Shown one piece after another: positions 1 to 6,206 of a stretch of DNA of 10,340 nt. Origin of the DNA: Collinsella sp. (GTDB lineage Bacteria; Actinomycetota; Coriobacteriia; Coriobacteriales; Coriobacteriaceae); contig DXZQ01000037.1 of assembly GCA_019419585.1 (NCBI GenBank), positions 1 through 10,340 of the forward strand. The letters run 5' to 3'. How positions within the stretch are numbered: position 1 is the stretch's first letter; the number at the start of each line of letters is the position of its first letter. The translations under genes and the position numbers were made by a program. The notes below the pieces were generated by a model. The model saw only the letters and a list, made by a program, of their open reading frames with translations. It searched no databases and was not told the DNA's origin.

Positions 1-120
1 GTATACGGGTGCATCATCGACGTCTTCAATACAGAAGATATCAGTGCGGAATGTTCCGGAGAGAAGCCCCGTCACGCCCCCGGATTCCCTGCGTTTACGG
101 CCTTGAGGTCGGTGGGCGGA

Positions 121-217
121 GGAGGACGTGGTTGTGGGGGATGCGTGTCCCGGTCGCTGTTTCGCGGCTCTGCCGCGAAAGGCGCGCTACTTTGGGGCGG
201 ATGGAGGACGTGGTTGT
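121..217. repeat. 15-bp direct repeat pair, GGAGGACGTGGTTGT
   Basis: GGAGGACGTGGTTGT occurs at 121-135 and again at 203-217, a perfect match with starts 82 bp apart. The preceding bases are also alike (gcgga and cggat). A perfect stem-loop sits between the copies. This may be a piece of a dispersed intergenic repeat; I do not recognise a named family. Confidence 0.6.
160..180. other. Perfect 9-bp stem-loop (terminator-like, no T-tract)
   Basis: TTTCGCGGC (160-168) pairs perfectly with GCCGCGAAA (172-180) around a 3-nt loop. No T-run follows on either strand, so an intrinsic terminator is possible but not supported. It could end transcription from an upstream gene outside the window. Confidence 0.45.
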
Positions 218-281
218 TGCGCCAACTTGTCCCTACCGCATTTCTGGAGCGTTTTCCCATCATAAATTACCCTCGGCATAC

Positions 282-309
282 TTGCGCGAACACCTGCTCG
301 TGCTACACT
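282..309 (+). promoter_or_regulatory. Candidate sigma70-type promoter of the flavin operon
   Basis: TTGCGC at 282-287 and TACACT at 304-309 are separated by 16 bp. The -10 is preceded by TGC, giving an extended -10. The predicted start, around 315-317, falls just upstream of the FMN aptamer, where a riboswitch promoter should be. This is a pattern match only. Confidence 0.5.
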
Positions 310-320
310 TGCAATTGCTG

Positions 321-500
321 TTTCAGGGCGGGGTGAAATTCCCCACTGGTGGTAAATCGGGCGGTGCCAAAGGGGCGCCGTGGCGCAGGTAAAGTGCCTG
401 CGGTCGAGCCGATGAGTCCGCGACCCGGGTGTGCGTTGGTTCGCATGCCGGCTGAACTGGTGAGATCCCAGTACCAACGGTTAGAGTCCGGATGAAAGAG
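321..500 (+). ncRNA. FMN riboswitch (RFN element)
   Basis: This aptamer binds FMN in the leader of flavin transport or synthesis genes. The conserved blocks are present in order: GGGCGGGGTGAAATTCCCC with ACTGGTGGTAAA (326-356), GAGTCCGCGACCCG (414-427), GGTGAGATCCCAGTACC (459-475), and AACGGTTAGAGTCCGGATGA (476-495). The closing stem P1 can form between TTTCA (321-325) and TGAAA (493-497). The variable arm (357-412) is long: TCGG/CCGA encloses a 7-bp hairpin (362-380) and a 6-bp hairpin (CGCAGG 384-389 with CCTGCG 396-401). The aptamer ends on the ribosome binding site of ribU (AGAGG at 497-501, ATG at 513). There is no room for a terminator, so FMN probably blocks translation initiation. The family assignment is very secure; the mechanism is inferred. 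Confidence 0.95.
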
Positions 501-512
501 GCAGGTGATCTT

Positions 513-1103
513 ATGTCTGAACAGTCGCAGCATATCCATTTTGAGAACACGAATAGGTGGAGCACCAAACAGCTCGTTACCATGGCGCTGATGTGTGCCT
601 TGGGCGCCCTGTTTATGTACGTGCAGCTGCCTATCCTTCCTTCGGCGCCGTTTTTGACGTATGACCCGTCGCTGGTGCCGGCGATGGTGTGCGGGTTTGC
701 GTATGGTCCTGGTGCCGGCACTGCTGTTGCCGCCATGGCGATCGTTATCCATGCGCTCACCACGGGTGACTGGGTCGGCGCGCTTATGAACCTGGTTGCC
801 ACGCTGGGCTACATTCTGCCCGCGGCTATCGTCTACCAGAAGATGCATACCTATAAGGGTGCCGTGATTGGCCTGGTGCTCGGCGTCATTGCCGCTACGG
901 CGTTGTCTATGGTCGCAAACCTTACCATTGGCGTATGGTTCTGGTATGGCTCGGTCGATGTGATCGCCCCGCTTATGATTCCTGCCGTGCTGCCGTTCAA
1001 CCTTATCAAGACCGTGCTTAACTCGGTGTTGACGCTAGCGGTGTATAAAGCAGTCTCCAACCTCATCACGCCTAAAAAGGACCAGGTCAAAGGCCGCGCA
1101 TGA
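513..1103 (+). CDS. ribU: RibU-like riboflavin ECF transporter substrate-binding (S) component
   Basis: This is a membrane-embedded S-component that captures riboflavin and works with the EcfA ATPases and EcfT encoded next to it. The 196-residue product has about six hydrophobic segments (roughly 20-37, 54-80 as two, 88-108, 116-135 and 150-182). It carries family-like stretches: YDPSLVPAMVCGFAYGPGAG (50-69), IHALTTGDWVGALMNLVAT (79-97) and the LPFNLIKTVL segment near the last helix. I chose ATG 513 rather than the in-frame ATG 492, because 492 lies inside the conserved GGATGA of the riboswitch and has no ribosome binding site. From 513, AGAGG and AGGTGA lie just upstream. The stop overlaps the ecfA start by 4 bp (ATGA). 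The upstream FMN riboswitch strongly supports riboflavin as substrate. Confidence 0.92.
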   Translation: MSEQSQHIHFENTNRWSTKQLVTMALMCALGALFMYVQLPILPSAPFLTYDPSLVPAMVCGFAYGPGAGTAVAAMAIVIHALTTGDWVGALMNLVATLGYILPAAIVYQKMHTYKGAVIGLVLGVIAATALSMVANLTIGVWFWYGSVDVIAPLMIPAVLPFNLIKTVLNSVLTLAVYKAVSNLITPKKDQVKGRA

Positions 1104-3004
1104 TTGAGTGTCGGGGCGTTTCCTTTAGCTATGACGGTGCCGTACCGGCACTCGACGGCGTCGATCTGAACATCGAGGACGGGGAGTTTTTCTGCATCCT
1201 CGGTGGCAATGGGTCGGGCAAGTCGACGTTTGCCAAGCATCTGAATGCGCTGCTGCAGCCCGATGCGGGCACGGTACGTATCAACGGTATGGATGCGTCC
1301 GATCCCGAGCTGGTCTACGACATTCGTTCGACCGCAGGCATGGTGTTCCAGAATCCCGACGACCAGCTGGTGGCAACGCTTGTCGAAGATGACGTTGCGT
1401 TCGGTCCCGAAAACCTTGGCGTGCCATCGGCGCAAATTGCGCAGCGCGTACGCGAGGCGCTGAAGGGCGTGGGCCTGGTGGGCTTTGAGCGCCACGAGAC
1501 CCATGCGCTTTCGGGCGGTCAAAAGCAGCGTGTGGCGCTTGCCGGTGTGCTCGCCATGGAACCGCGCGTGCTCATTTTGGACGAGGCGTCCTCGATGCTC
1601 GATCCGCGCGGGCGCAAGGGCCTTATGAAGGCCTGTCACGTGCTGCACGAACGCGGCATGACCATCGTGATGATTACGCACTTTATGGAAGAGGCCGCCG
1701 AGGCCGATCGTGTCGCGGTGTTTCGGGCGGGGCGCGTTGCCATGCTCGGTACGCCCGAGGAGATTCTGACGCGGGCAGATGGGCTCGTGGAGCTCAACCT
1801 GGATATGCCGGCGTCGTGCTGCTTGGGCATGGCGCTTCGTGCGAAGGGCGTGCCCGTTCATGCGCGGGTGCGCGAGGCGGATATGGTCGCCGAGATTGCG
1901 CAGGTATATGCCGACCGGAGTGGGGAAGACACCGCAGGGCGGCCTTCTGCATCCGATTCTCGTGTGCTCGACAACGTCTCCTCTGCAACCGACGGGACAG
2001 CCGTGTCGGAGCCCGTCATCGAGATTTCGCACCTCTCGCATAGTTACTCGCTGAGTGCCCGCGAGCGCCGTCGATGGCGCAAGCGCTCGGCCACTGCGGG
2101 CAAATCGAATAAACAGGCTCTCTGGGGAAACGACCCCAGCAGCCCGTGGGCGCTGCGCGATGTATCGCTGACGGTGCGTCGCGGCGAGTTCCTGGGCTTG
2201 GCAGGTCATACCGGTTCGGGTAAGTCGACGCTAGTCCAGCATCTCAACGGTTTGATTCGCCCCCAGGAGGGATTCGTTCGCGCGCTGGGGCTCGACCTGG
2301 CAAACAAGAAAGATGCCGCCGCGGTTAAGGCCAAGGTCGGCGTGGTGTTTCAATATCCCGAGCGTCAGCTGTTTGCCGAAACCGTGACGCAGGACGTGGC
2401 GTTTGGCCCGCACAACCTTGGCTTGCCGCAAGATGAAGTCGACCGTCGCGTCGAGTCGTCGCTCTCGCGCGTGGGCCTCGACCTTTCTACGGTCGGCGAC
2501 AAGAGTCCCTTTGAGCTTTCGGGCGGTCAGCAACGGCGTGTGGCATTCGCCGGTGTGCTCGCCATGGAGCCCGAAGTCCTGGTGCTCGATGAACCCATGG
2601 CGGGGCTCGATCCGGCTGCGCACAGGGATTTCCTTGAGCTTATCGATCGACTTCACCGCGATGGCCTGACCGTTGTCATGGTTTCGCATAGTATGGATGA
2701 CCTGGCCAATTGCTGCGACCGTATCGTCGTAATGAACGAAGGTGCGGTGTTTGCCGAGGGAACCCCCGCGCAGGTGTTTGCGCATGCCGATGAGCTCAAG
2801 TCGATCGGCTTGGGCGTACCTGCTGCTCAGCGCATGGCGTTGGCGCTCGCGGAGGCGGGCGTGCCGCTGCGTTGCGGCGGGCTCTATACGGTTGAGTCGC
2901 TGGCCGACGAGCTGGCAGATTTGCTGATCGGTCGCTCGGACGGTCCTTCTAACGTCGCGGACATTGCTAAATCCAAGACGGTCGCGCGAGAGGAGGGCTG
3001 CTAA
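1100..3004 (+). CDS. ecfA: Fused two-domain energy-coupling factor ATPase (EcfA1-EcfA2 type)
   Basis: This cytoplasmic ATPase powers ECF vitamin uptake. Most ECF systems use two separate ~280-residue ATPases; here both ABC domains lie in one 634-residue chain. Domain 1 (about 1-245) has Walker A GGNGSGKST (35-43), Q-loop Q84, LSGGQ (137-141), Walker B VLILDEA (157-163) and switch H194. Domain 2 (about 305-600) has Walker A GHTGSGKST (369-377), Q418, LSGGQ (473-477), VLVLDEP (493-499) and H530. All catalytic motifs are intact in both halves. The linker around 270-345 is rich in Ser, Arg and Asp and looks disordered. The start overlaps the ribU stop by 4 bp and the stop shares one base with the ecfT start, so the three products are probably translated together. 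Which half is A1-like and which A2-like is not settled. Confidence 0.95.
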   Translation: MIECRGVSFSYDGAVPALDGVDLNIEDGEFFCILGGNGSGKSTFAKHLNALLQPDAGTVRINGMDASDPELVYDIRSTAGMVFQNPDDQLVATLVEDDVAFGPENLGVPSAQIAQRVREALKGVGLVGFERHETHALSGGQKQRVALAGVLAMEPRVLILDEASSMLDPRGRKGLMKACHVLHERGMTIVMITHFMEEAAEADRVAVFRAGRVAMLGTPEEILTRADGLVELNLDMPASCCLGMALRAKGVPVHARVREADMVAEIAQVYADRSGEDTAGRPSASDSRVLDNVSSATDGTAVSEPVIEISHLSHSYSLSARERRRWRKRSATAGKSNKQALWGNDPSSPWALRDVSLTVRRGEFLGLAGHTGSGKSTLVQHLNGLIRPQEGFVRALGLDLANKKDAAAVKAKVGVVFQYPERQLFAETVTQDVAFGPHNLGLPQDEVDRRVESSLSRVGLDLSTVGDKSPFELSGGQQRRVAFAGVLAMEPEVLVLDEPMAGLDPAAHRDFLELIDRLHRDGLTVVMVSHSMDDLANCCDRIVVMNEGAVFAEGTPAQVFAHADELKSIGLGVPAAQRMALALAEAGVPLRCGGLYTVESLADELADLLIGRSDGPSNVADIAKSKTVAREEGC

Positions 3005-3804
3005 TGGAGGCGTTTTCGTTTGGCAGCTACTATCCCGGCGATAGTGCGATCCATCGCCTGGATCCGCGCACCAAGCTGCTCCTGGGCTTTGTGTTTTTGA
3101 TCACGACGCTGACCGTCGGCGGCTTCCGCGGACTGGCCCCGGTCGCAATTTTCGCCGTGCTGATCTATGCCGTGTCCCGGGTGCCGTTGCGCCGGGTCCT
3201 ATCATCGATGGCGCCGCTGCTGGCAATCGTCGTCGTGGTCGCGGTGCTCAACTTGTTTACCGATCAGAGTGGGCGCATCCTGTGGCAGCTCGGCTTTCTG
3301 CAGATAAGCGAGGGCTCACTGCGTTCTGCCGCCTTTATGGCGTGCCGCCTGACGTTGATGATGTCCGGCATGAGCGCCATTACGCTCACCACGCCCACGC
3401 TCGACCTCACCGCGGGCTTTGAGCGCCTGCTCGCGCCGTTTGCGCGTGTGGGACTTCCTGCGCACGAGCTCGGCATGATCATGGGTATCGCGCTACGCTT
3501 TATGCCGCAGTTTGCCACCGAGATGAAGCAGACGGCCGATGCGCAGGCAAGCCGCGGTGCACGCGTGACGGGCGGTCCGCTCGGCGGCGTGCGTATGCTC
3601 GGCAGTGTGGCGATTCCGCTGTTCACGGGCGTTTTCCGCCATGCCGAGACGCTGTCTGCTGCCATGGATGCACGCTGCTATCACGGTGAGCAGAGCCGCA
3701 CGCGCCTGCATGCGCTTGCATTTCGCCGCGGGGATGCGCTGGCTGCGGTGGTGACGGCGCTGCTGCTCATCTGTGTCATCGTCATCAACCTTCAACTTGT
3801 TTAG
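3004..3804 (+). CDS. ecfT: ECF transporter transmembrane component EcfT
   Basis: EcfT is the membrane scaffold that links the S-component to the ATPase pair. The 266-residue product has hydrophobic segments at about 25-38, 43-58, 69-86, 110-128, 153-168 and 246-262. Two Arg-containing coupling motifs lie in the cytoplasmic region: QASRGAR (181-187) and AMDARCY (220-226). These correspond to the XRX/ARG motifs that contact the ATPase grooves. The second usually reads ARG; here the Gly is Cys, with the Arg kept. ATG 3004 overlaps the ecfA stop by one base (TAATG), and AGGAGG at 2991-2996 gives a strong ribosome binding site. A 30-bp gap leads to the next gene. Confidence 0.93.
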   Translation: MEAFSFGSYYPGDSAIHRLDPRTKLLLGFVFLITTLTVGGFRGLAPVAIFAVLIYAVSRVPLRRVLSSMAPLLAIVVVVAVLNLFTDQSGRILWQLGFLQISEGSLRSAAFMACRLTLMMSGMSAITLTTPTLDLTAGFERLLAPFARVGLPAHELGMIMGIALRFMPQFATEMKQTADAQASRGARVTGGPLGGVRMLGSVAIPLFTGVFRHAETLSAAMDARCYHGEQSRTRLHALAFRRGDALAAVVTALLLICVIVINLQLV

Positions 3805-3834
3805 GCGCGATTCGAGCGCAAGAAAGGGGTCCCT

Positions 3835-4281
3835 ATGACCGACAACGATCGCACGGCTCAGCTTGAGCGCGCCTGTTCATATCTCAGGCGCATTCCGGCG
3901 TGGTATCTGGCCACGACCGATGTGGCCGACGGGCATCAGCCTCGTGTGAGGCCGTTTTCTTTTGCCATGGTCGATGACGGTAAGTTGTGGTTTTGCACGT
4001 CGCGCGACAAGGACGTGTGGGCGGAGCTGAGTGCGAATCCCAAGTTTGAGCTCTCGGGCTGGAAGCCGGGGGAATGTTGGATCGTATTGACCGGCGAAGC
4101 CGCACTTGAGGACGACGCAGTTGCGAGCGACAAGGTGCGTCAAGCGGGTTTTAAGCACATGGTGGGCATTGGCGAGGAACACGAGAGTGCCAACGACGGC
4201 CGCCTTGCTTTCTTTTCGGTCCGCAACATTGCCGCGCGCTTCTGTGATATCGACGGCAGCGAGGAGCGCCTGGAGCTCTAG
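3835..4281 (+). CDS. FMN-binding split-barrel (pyridoxamine 5'-phosphate oxidase-like) protein, copy 1
   Basis: This 148-residue soluble protein belongs to the small PNPOx-like/NimA-like flavin-binding split-barrel family. Family-like features are IPAWYLATT (20-28), PRVRPFSFA (36-44), DGKLWFCTSRDKDVW (48-62, the typical strand-turn-helix of the flavin site) and FELSGW (71-76). No true PdxH signature is seen, and the chain is shorter than PdxH (~200+), so pyridoxal phosphate synthesis is unlikely; a flavin-dependent reductase role is possible. The ribosome binding site AAAGGGG (3823-3829) precedes ATG 3835. The gene lies 30 bp after ecfT with no terminator between, so it probably belongs to the FMN-riboswitch transcript. 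It is about half identical to the next gene. The exact substrate is unknown. Confidence 0.88.
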   Translation: MTDNDRTAQLERACSYLRRIPAWYLATTDVADGHQPRVRPFSFAMVDDGKLWFCTSRDKDVWAELSANPKFELSGWKPGECWIVLTGEAALEDDAVASDKVRQAGFKHMVGIGEEHESANDGRLAFFSVRNIAARFCDIDGSEERLEL

Positions 4282-4332
4282 CGCGTCTCAAATTAACTAC
4301 CCGTTCCGAATTAGCTAGCGCTAGGAGGACAC

Positions 4333-4743
4333 ATGGACGGATTGAATACGGTGTTGGAGTATCTGACGTCGGTGCCGGCATGGTATTTGGCGACGAGCGT
4401 TGACGGACAGCCTCATGTGCGTCCGTTTTCGTTTGCGCAGATCCAGGATGGCAAGCTGTGGTTTGTAACAGCGCGCACCAAAGATGTGTGGCAAGAGCTG
4501 CTGCAAAACCAGCGCTTTGAGGCCACGAGTTGGTGGCCGGGCCATGGCTGGCTCATCTTGCGCGGGCGTGCCGGCTTGGATGACCGGGCTTTAGGCGAAA
4601 TGCGCGAAGCCGGGTGGAAGCATCTAGAGCACCTGGGCGAGCACTATGAGGGGCCTAACGACCCCACGCTCGTCTTCTTTAGCGTCGAGGATCCCGAGGC
4701 TTTTATCTGCAATCACGACGAATGGGTGCCGGTCGAGCTCTAG
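4333..4743 (+). CDS. FMN-binding split-barrel (pyridoxamine 5'-phosphate oxidase-like) protein, copy 2
   Basis: This 136-residue paralogue of the preceding gene has the same ordered motifs: VPAWYLATS (14-22), QPHVRPFSFA (26-35), DGKLWFVTARTKDVW (39-53), WWPGHGWLILRG (67-78), EAGWKH (92-97) and FFSV (115-118). About half of aligned residues match copy 1, which has a few extra residues after YLATT and around 93-100. This indicates an old tandem duplication with divergence rather than a recent copy. ATG 4333 has a strong AGGAGG site (4323-4328), whose start lies in the palindrome CTAGCGCTAG (4315-4324). The 51-bp gap to copy 1 shows no terminator, and the large hairpin 38 nt after the stop probably ends the operon. 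The physiological substrate is unknown. Confidence 0.88.
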   Translation: MDGLNTVLEYLTSVPAWYLATSVDGQPHVRPFSFAQIQDGKLWFVTARTKDVWQELLQNQRFEATSWWPGHGWLILRGRAGLDDRALGEMREAGWKHLEHLGEHYEGPNDPTLVFFSVEDPEAFICNHDEWVPVEL

Positions 4744-4780
4744 CCAGCTGGCTCATCCTAACAACTTGGTTTTCGCATGG

Positions 4781-4834
4781 GCGGGCCCCGTATTGCCCGG
4801 CGCCGTTAGGAGCGCCGGTCAATACGGGGCCCGC
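4781..4834 (+). terminator. Large GC-rich hairpin, probable end of the flavin operon
   Basis: A 15-bp perfect stem (4781-4795 with 4820-4834) is followed by one C/T mismatch and a 7-bp perfect stem (4797-4803 with 4812-4818), closing on an 8-nt loop. It lies 38 nt after the second split-barrel gene and ahead of the arg operators, where a terminator is expected. There is no clear T-tract after it on either strand, so it may act as a strong pause, processing or bidirectional element rather than a textbook intrinsic terminator. Confidence 0.6.
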
Positions 4835-4876
4835 TCCATTTGTCAATTCCTTCAAGCGAATGTGTCGGGAATGTTT

Positions 4877-4913
4877 CAATGCATGAATATGCAAGCCATT
4901 TACGTATTCATGC
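4877..4913. promoter_or_regulatory. Tandem ARG-box operator upstream of argC
   Basis: A perfect 11-bp inverted repeat, ATGCATGAATA (4877-4887) and TATTCATGCAT (4903-4913), flanks a 15-bp centre. Each arm belongs to a separate 14-bp ARG-box-like site: TGCATGAATATGCA (4878-4891, + strand) and TGCATGAATACGTA (4912-4899, - strand). Their centres (4884.5 and 4905.5) are exactly 21 bp apart, the spacing of paired ARG boxes bound by ArgR hexamers in Escherichia coli. The position before argC and the TGAAT/ATTCA core support an ArgR operator for arginine repression. The argR gene is not in the window. Confidence 0.75.
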
Positions 4914-4920
4914 ATCTTTT

Positions 4921-4929
4921 GGTGCTAAA
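4921..4929 (+). promoter_or_regulatory. Candidate extended -10 of the argC promoter
   Basis: TGCTAAAGT (TG at 4921-4922, TAAAGT at 4924-4929) resembles an extended -10. At 17-bp spacing the -35 position falls at about 4901-4906, inside the second ARG box, so ArgR binding would cover it. The -35 bases themselves match poorly, so the call is tentative. Confidence 0.35.
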
Positions 4930-4952
4930 GTTTCAACCCACTTCATAACGAC

Positions 4953-4984
4953 CGCTGCGAAATGCGCATCGGTGCATAAATCGC
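4953..4984 (+). other. Possible 5'-UTR stem-loop before the argC ribosome binding site
   Basis: CTGCGA (4953-4958) pairs with TCGCAG (4979-4984), and inner bases extend the pairing imperfectly (10 of 14 positions match). It ends 4 nt before the AAGGAG of argC (4989-4994). The 3' part, TGCATAAATCGCA (4971-4983), also faintly resembles an ARG-box half. Either reading is weak. Confidence 0.3.
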
Positions 4985-5000
4985 AGACAAGGAGTCTGAT

Positions 5001-6071
5001 ATGTCTTTGAAGGTTGGAATCGTCGGCGCGGCTGGATATGCCGGAGCCGAGCTCATTCGCCTCGTGCTCGGCCATCCCGAGTTTGAACTTGTTGCCATTA
5101 CGTCCAACGCCGATGCCGGCCAGCCGCTGTCCGCGGTGTATCCGAGCTTTGCTGGCGTGAGCGATCTGGTTTTCACCACGCATGACGCCCCCGAGCTCAA
5201 GAGCTGCGATGCGGTTTTTCTTGCCGTGCCGCACACGGCTGCCATGGCACAGGTGCCCGCGCTGCTTGCATCGGGCGTCTCCTGCTTTGATCTTTCGGCC
5301 GACTACCGTCTGAACGACGCGTCCGTTTTTGAGGCTTGGTATGCCGCCGAGCATACGAGCCCCGAGCTGCTCAAGACCCGTGCCTTCGGTCTGCCCGAGC
5401 TGTTCTGCCAGGACTTGGAGACCGCCGCATCCGACCATGCCGACGGCAAACCCGTGCTGGTCGCCTGCGCCGGTTGCTATCCCACCGCAACGAGCCTTGC
5501 CGCCGCGCCCGCCGTGCGCGCGGGCTGGGTGGCCGAGAACGGTCCCGTGATTGTCGATGCCATTAGCGGCGTGACGGGCGCCGGTAAGTCCTGCAACGCC
5601 CGCACCCATTTTTGCAGCGCCGACGAGAACTTGGAGGCCTACGGCGTGGGCAAGCATCGCCACACGCCCGAGATTGAGCAAATCCTTGGCCTGACCGATC
5701 GCGTCGTCTTTACCCCGCACCTGGCACCGCTCAAGCGCGGTCTGCTCTCCACGGTGACGCTGCCGCTTACGCCGCAGGCTATCGATACCTTGACCCTTGA
5801 GGACGTTGTCGACCATTACAAGCAGTTCTACGCCGGTCGCACCTTCGTACGCGTATTCGATGCCGGTCAGCAGCCCAAGACGGCTTCGGTCGTCGGCACC
5901 AACGCCGCCCAGATCGGCCTCGCGCTCAACAAGCGCGCGGGCGTGCTGGTGGCGACGGGCGCCATCGACAATCTGTGCAAGGGCGCTGCGGGCCAAGCAG
6001 TCCAGTGCGCCAATATCGTCTTTAGCTTTGACGAGCGACGAGGCTTGCCTACAGTGGCGTGTCCGGTGTAG
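5001..6071 (+). CDS. argC: N-acetyl-gamma-glutamyl-phosphate reductase
   Basis: ArgC reduces N-acetylglutamyl phosphate to N-acetylglutamate semialdehyde with NADPH, the third step of arginine synthesis. The 356-residue length is usual for the family. The dinucleotide fold opens with VGIVGAAGYAGAEL (5-18). The active-site region ACAGCYPTAT holds catalytic C159. The His-rich loop GKHRHTPE (217-224) and the C-terminal IDNLCKGAAGQAVQ (322-335) are typical. ATG 5001 has a strong AAGGAG site (4989-4994). The gene opens the arg operon behind two ARG boxes. A 135-bp gap leads to argJ, with no convincing terminator. Confidence 0.97.
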   Translation: MSLKVGIVGAAGYAGAELIRLVLGHPEFELVAITSNADAGQPLSAVYPSFAGVSDLVFTTHDAPELKSCDAVFLAVPHTAAMAQVPALLASGVSCFDLSADYRLNDASVFEAWYAAEHTSPELLKTRAFGLPELFCQDLETAASDHADGKPVLVACAGCYPTATSLAAAPAVRAGWVAENGPVIVDAISGVTGAGKSCNARTHFCSADENLEAYGVGKHRHTPEIEQILGLTDRVVFTPHLAPLKRGLLSTVTLPLTPQAIDTLTLEDVVDHYKQFYAGRTFVRVFDAGQQPKTASVVGTNAAQIGLALNKRAGVLVATGAIDNLCKGAAGQAVQCANIVFSFDERRGLPTVACPV

Positions 6072-6206
6072 CACATTCGATTGTTAACGATTTGGTAGTC
6101 GGGCATCGAGTGGGGCGCCACTCTTAAGCTGGTCTCATGATCACGACTGGCATGGCGCACCAACCGATGTCCGTTTTTTTGTTTGACATAAGGAGTCATA
6201 AAGACG

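Larger units (their letters stand above)
1..281. other. Upstream intergenic region without a convincing gene
   Basis: Frame 1 of the + strand is open from the window edge to a TGA at 334-336. Only its first ~30 codons (reading VYGCIIDVFNTEDIS near the start) look protein-like. The rest is a run of G, R, W and C residues and enters the FMN riboswitch, so it is unlikely to be translated as a normal protein. The first part could be the tail of an upstream gene, but no stop closes it where the coding-like stretch ends. The region also holds a 15-bp direct repeat (121-135 and 203-217) and a perfect stem-loop (160-180). No ORF on the minus strand looks real. Confidence 0.5.

Noticed and set aside
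492..512. ATG at 492 as the ribU start
   Set aside because: It lies within the conserved 3' end of the FMN aptamer and has no upstream ribosome binding site; ATG 513 does.
851..2209. Long minus-strand open frames opposite ecfA (also opposite argC, argJ and argD)
   Set aside because: They are mirror frames of GC-rich genes, with His/Arg-rich composition and no family motifs.
6183..6188. TTGACA as a -35 for argJ
   Set aside because: It lies only 18 bp before the argJ ATG, so no promoter could fit before the start.
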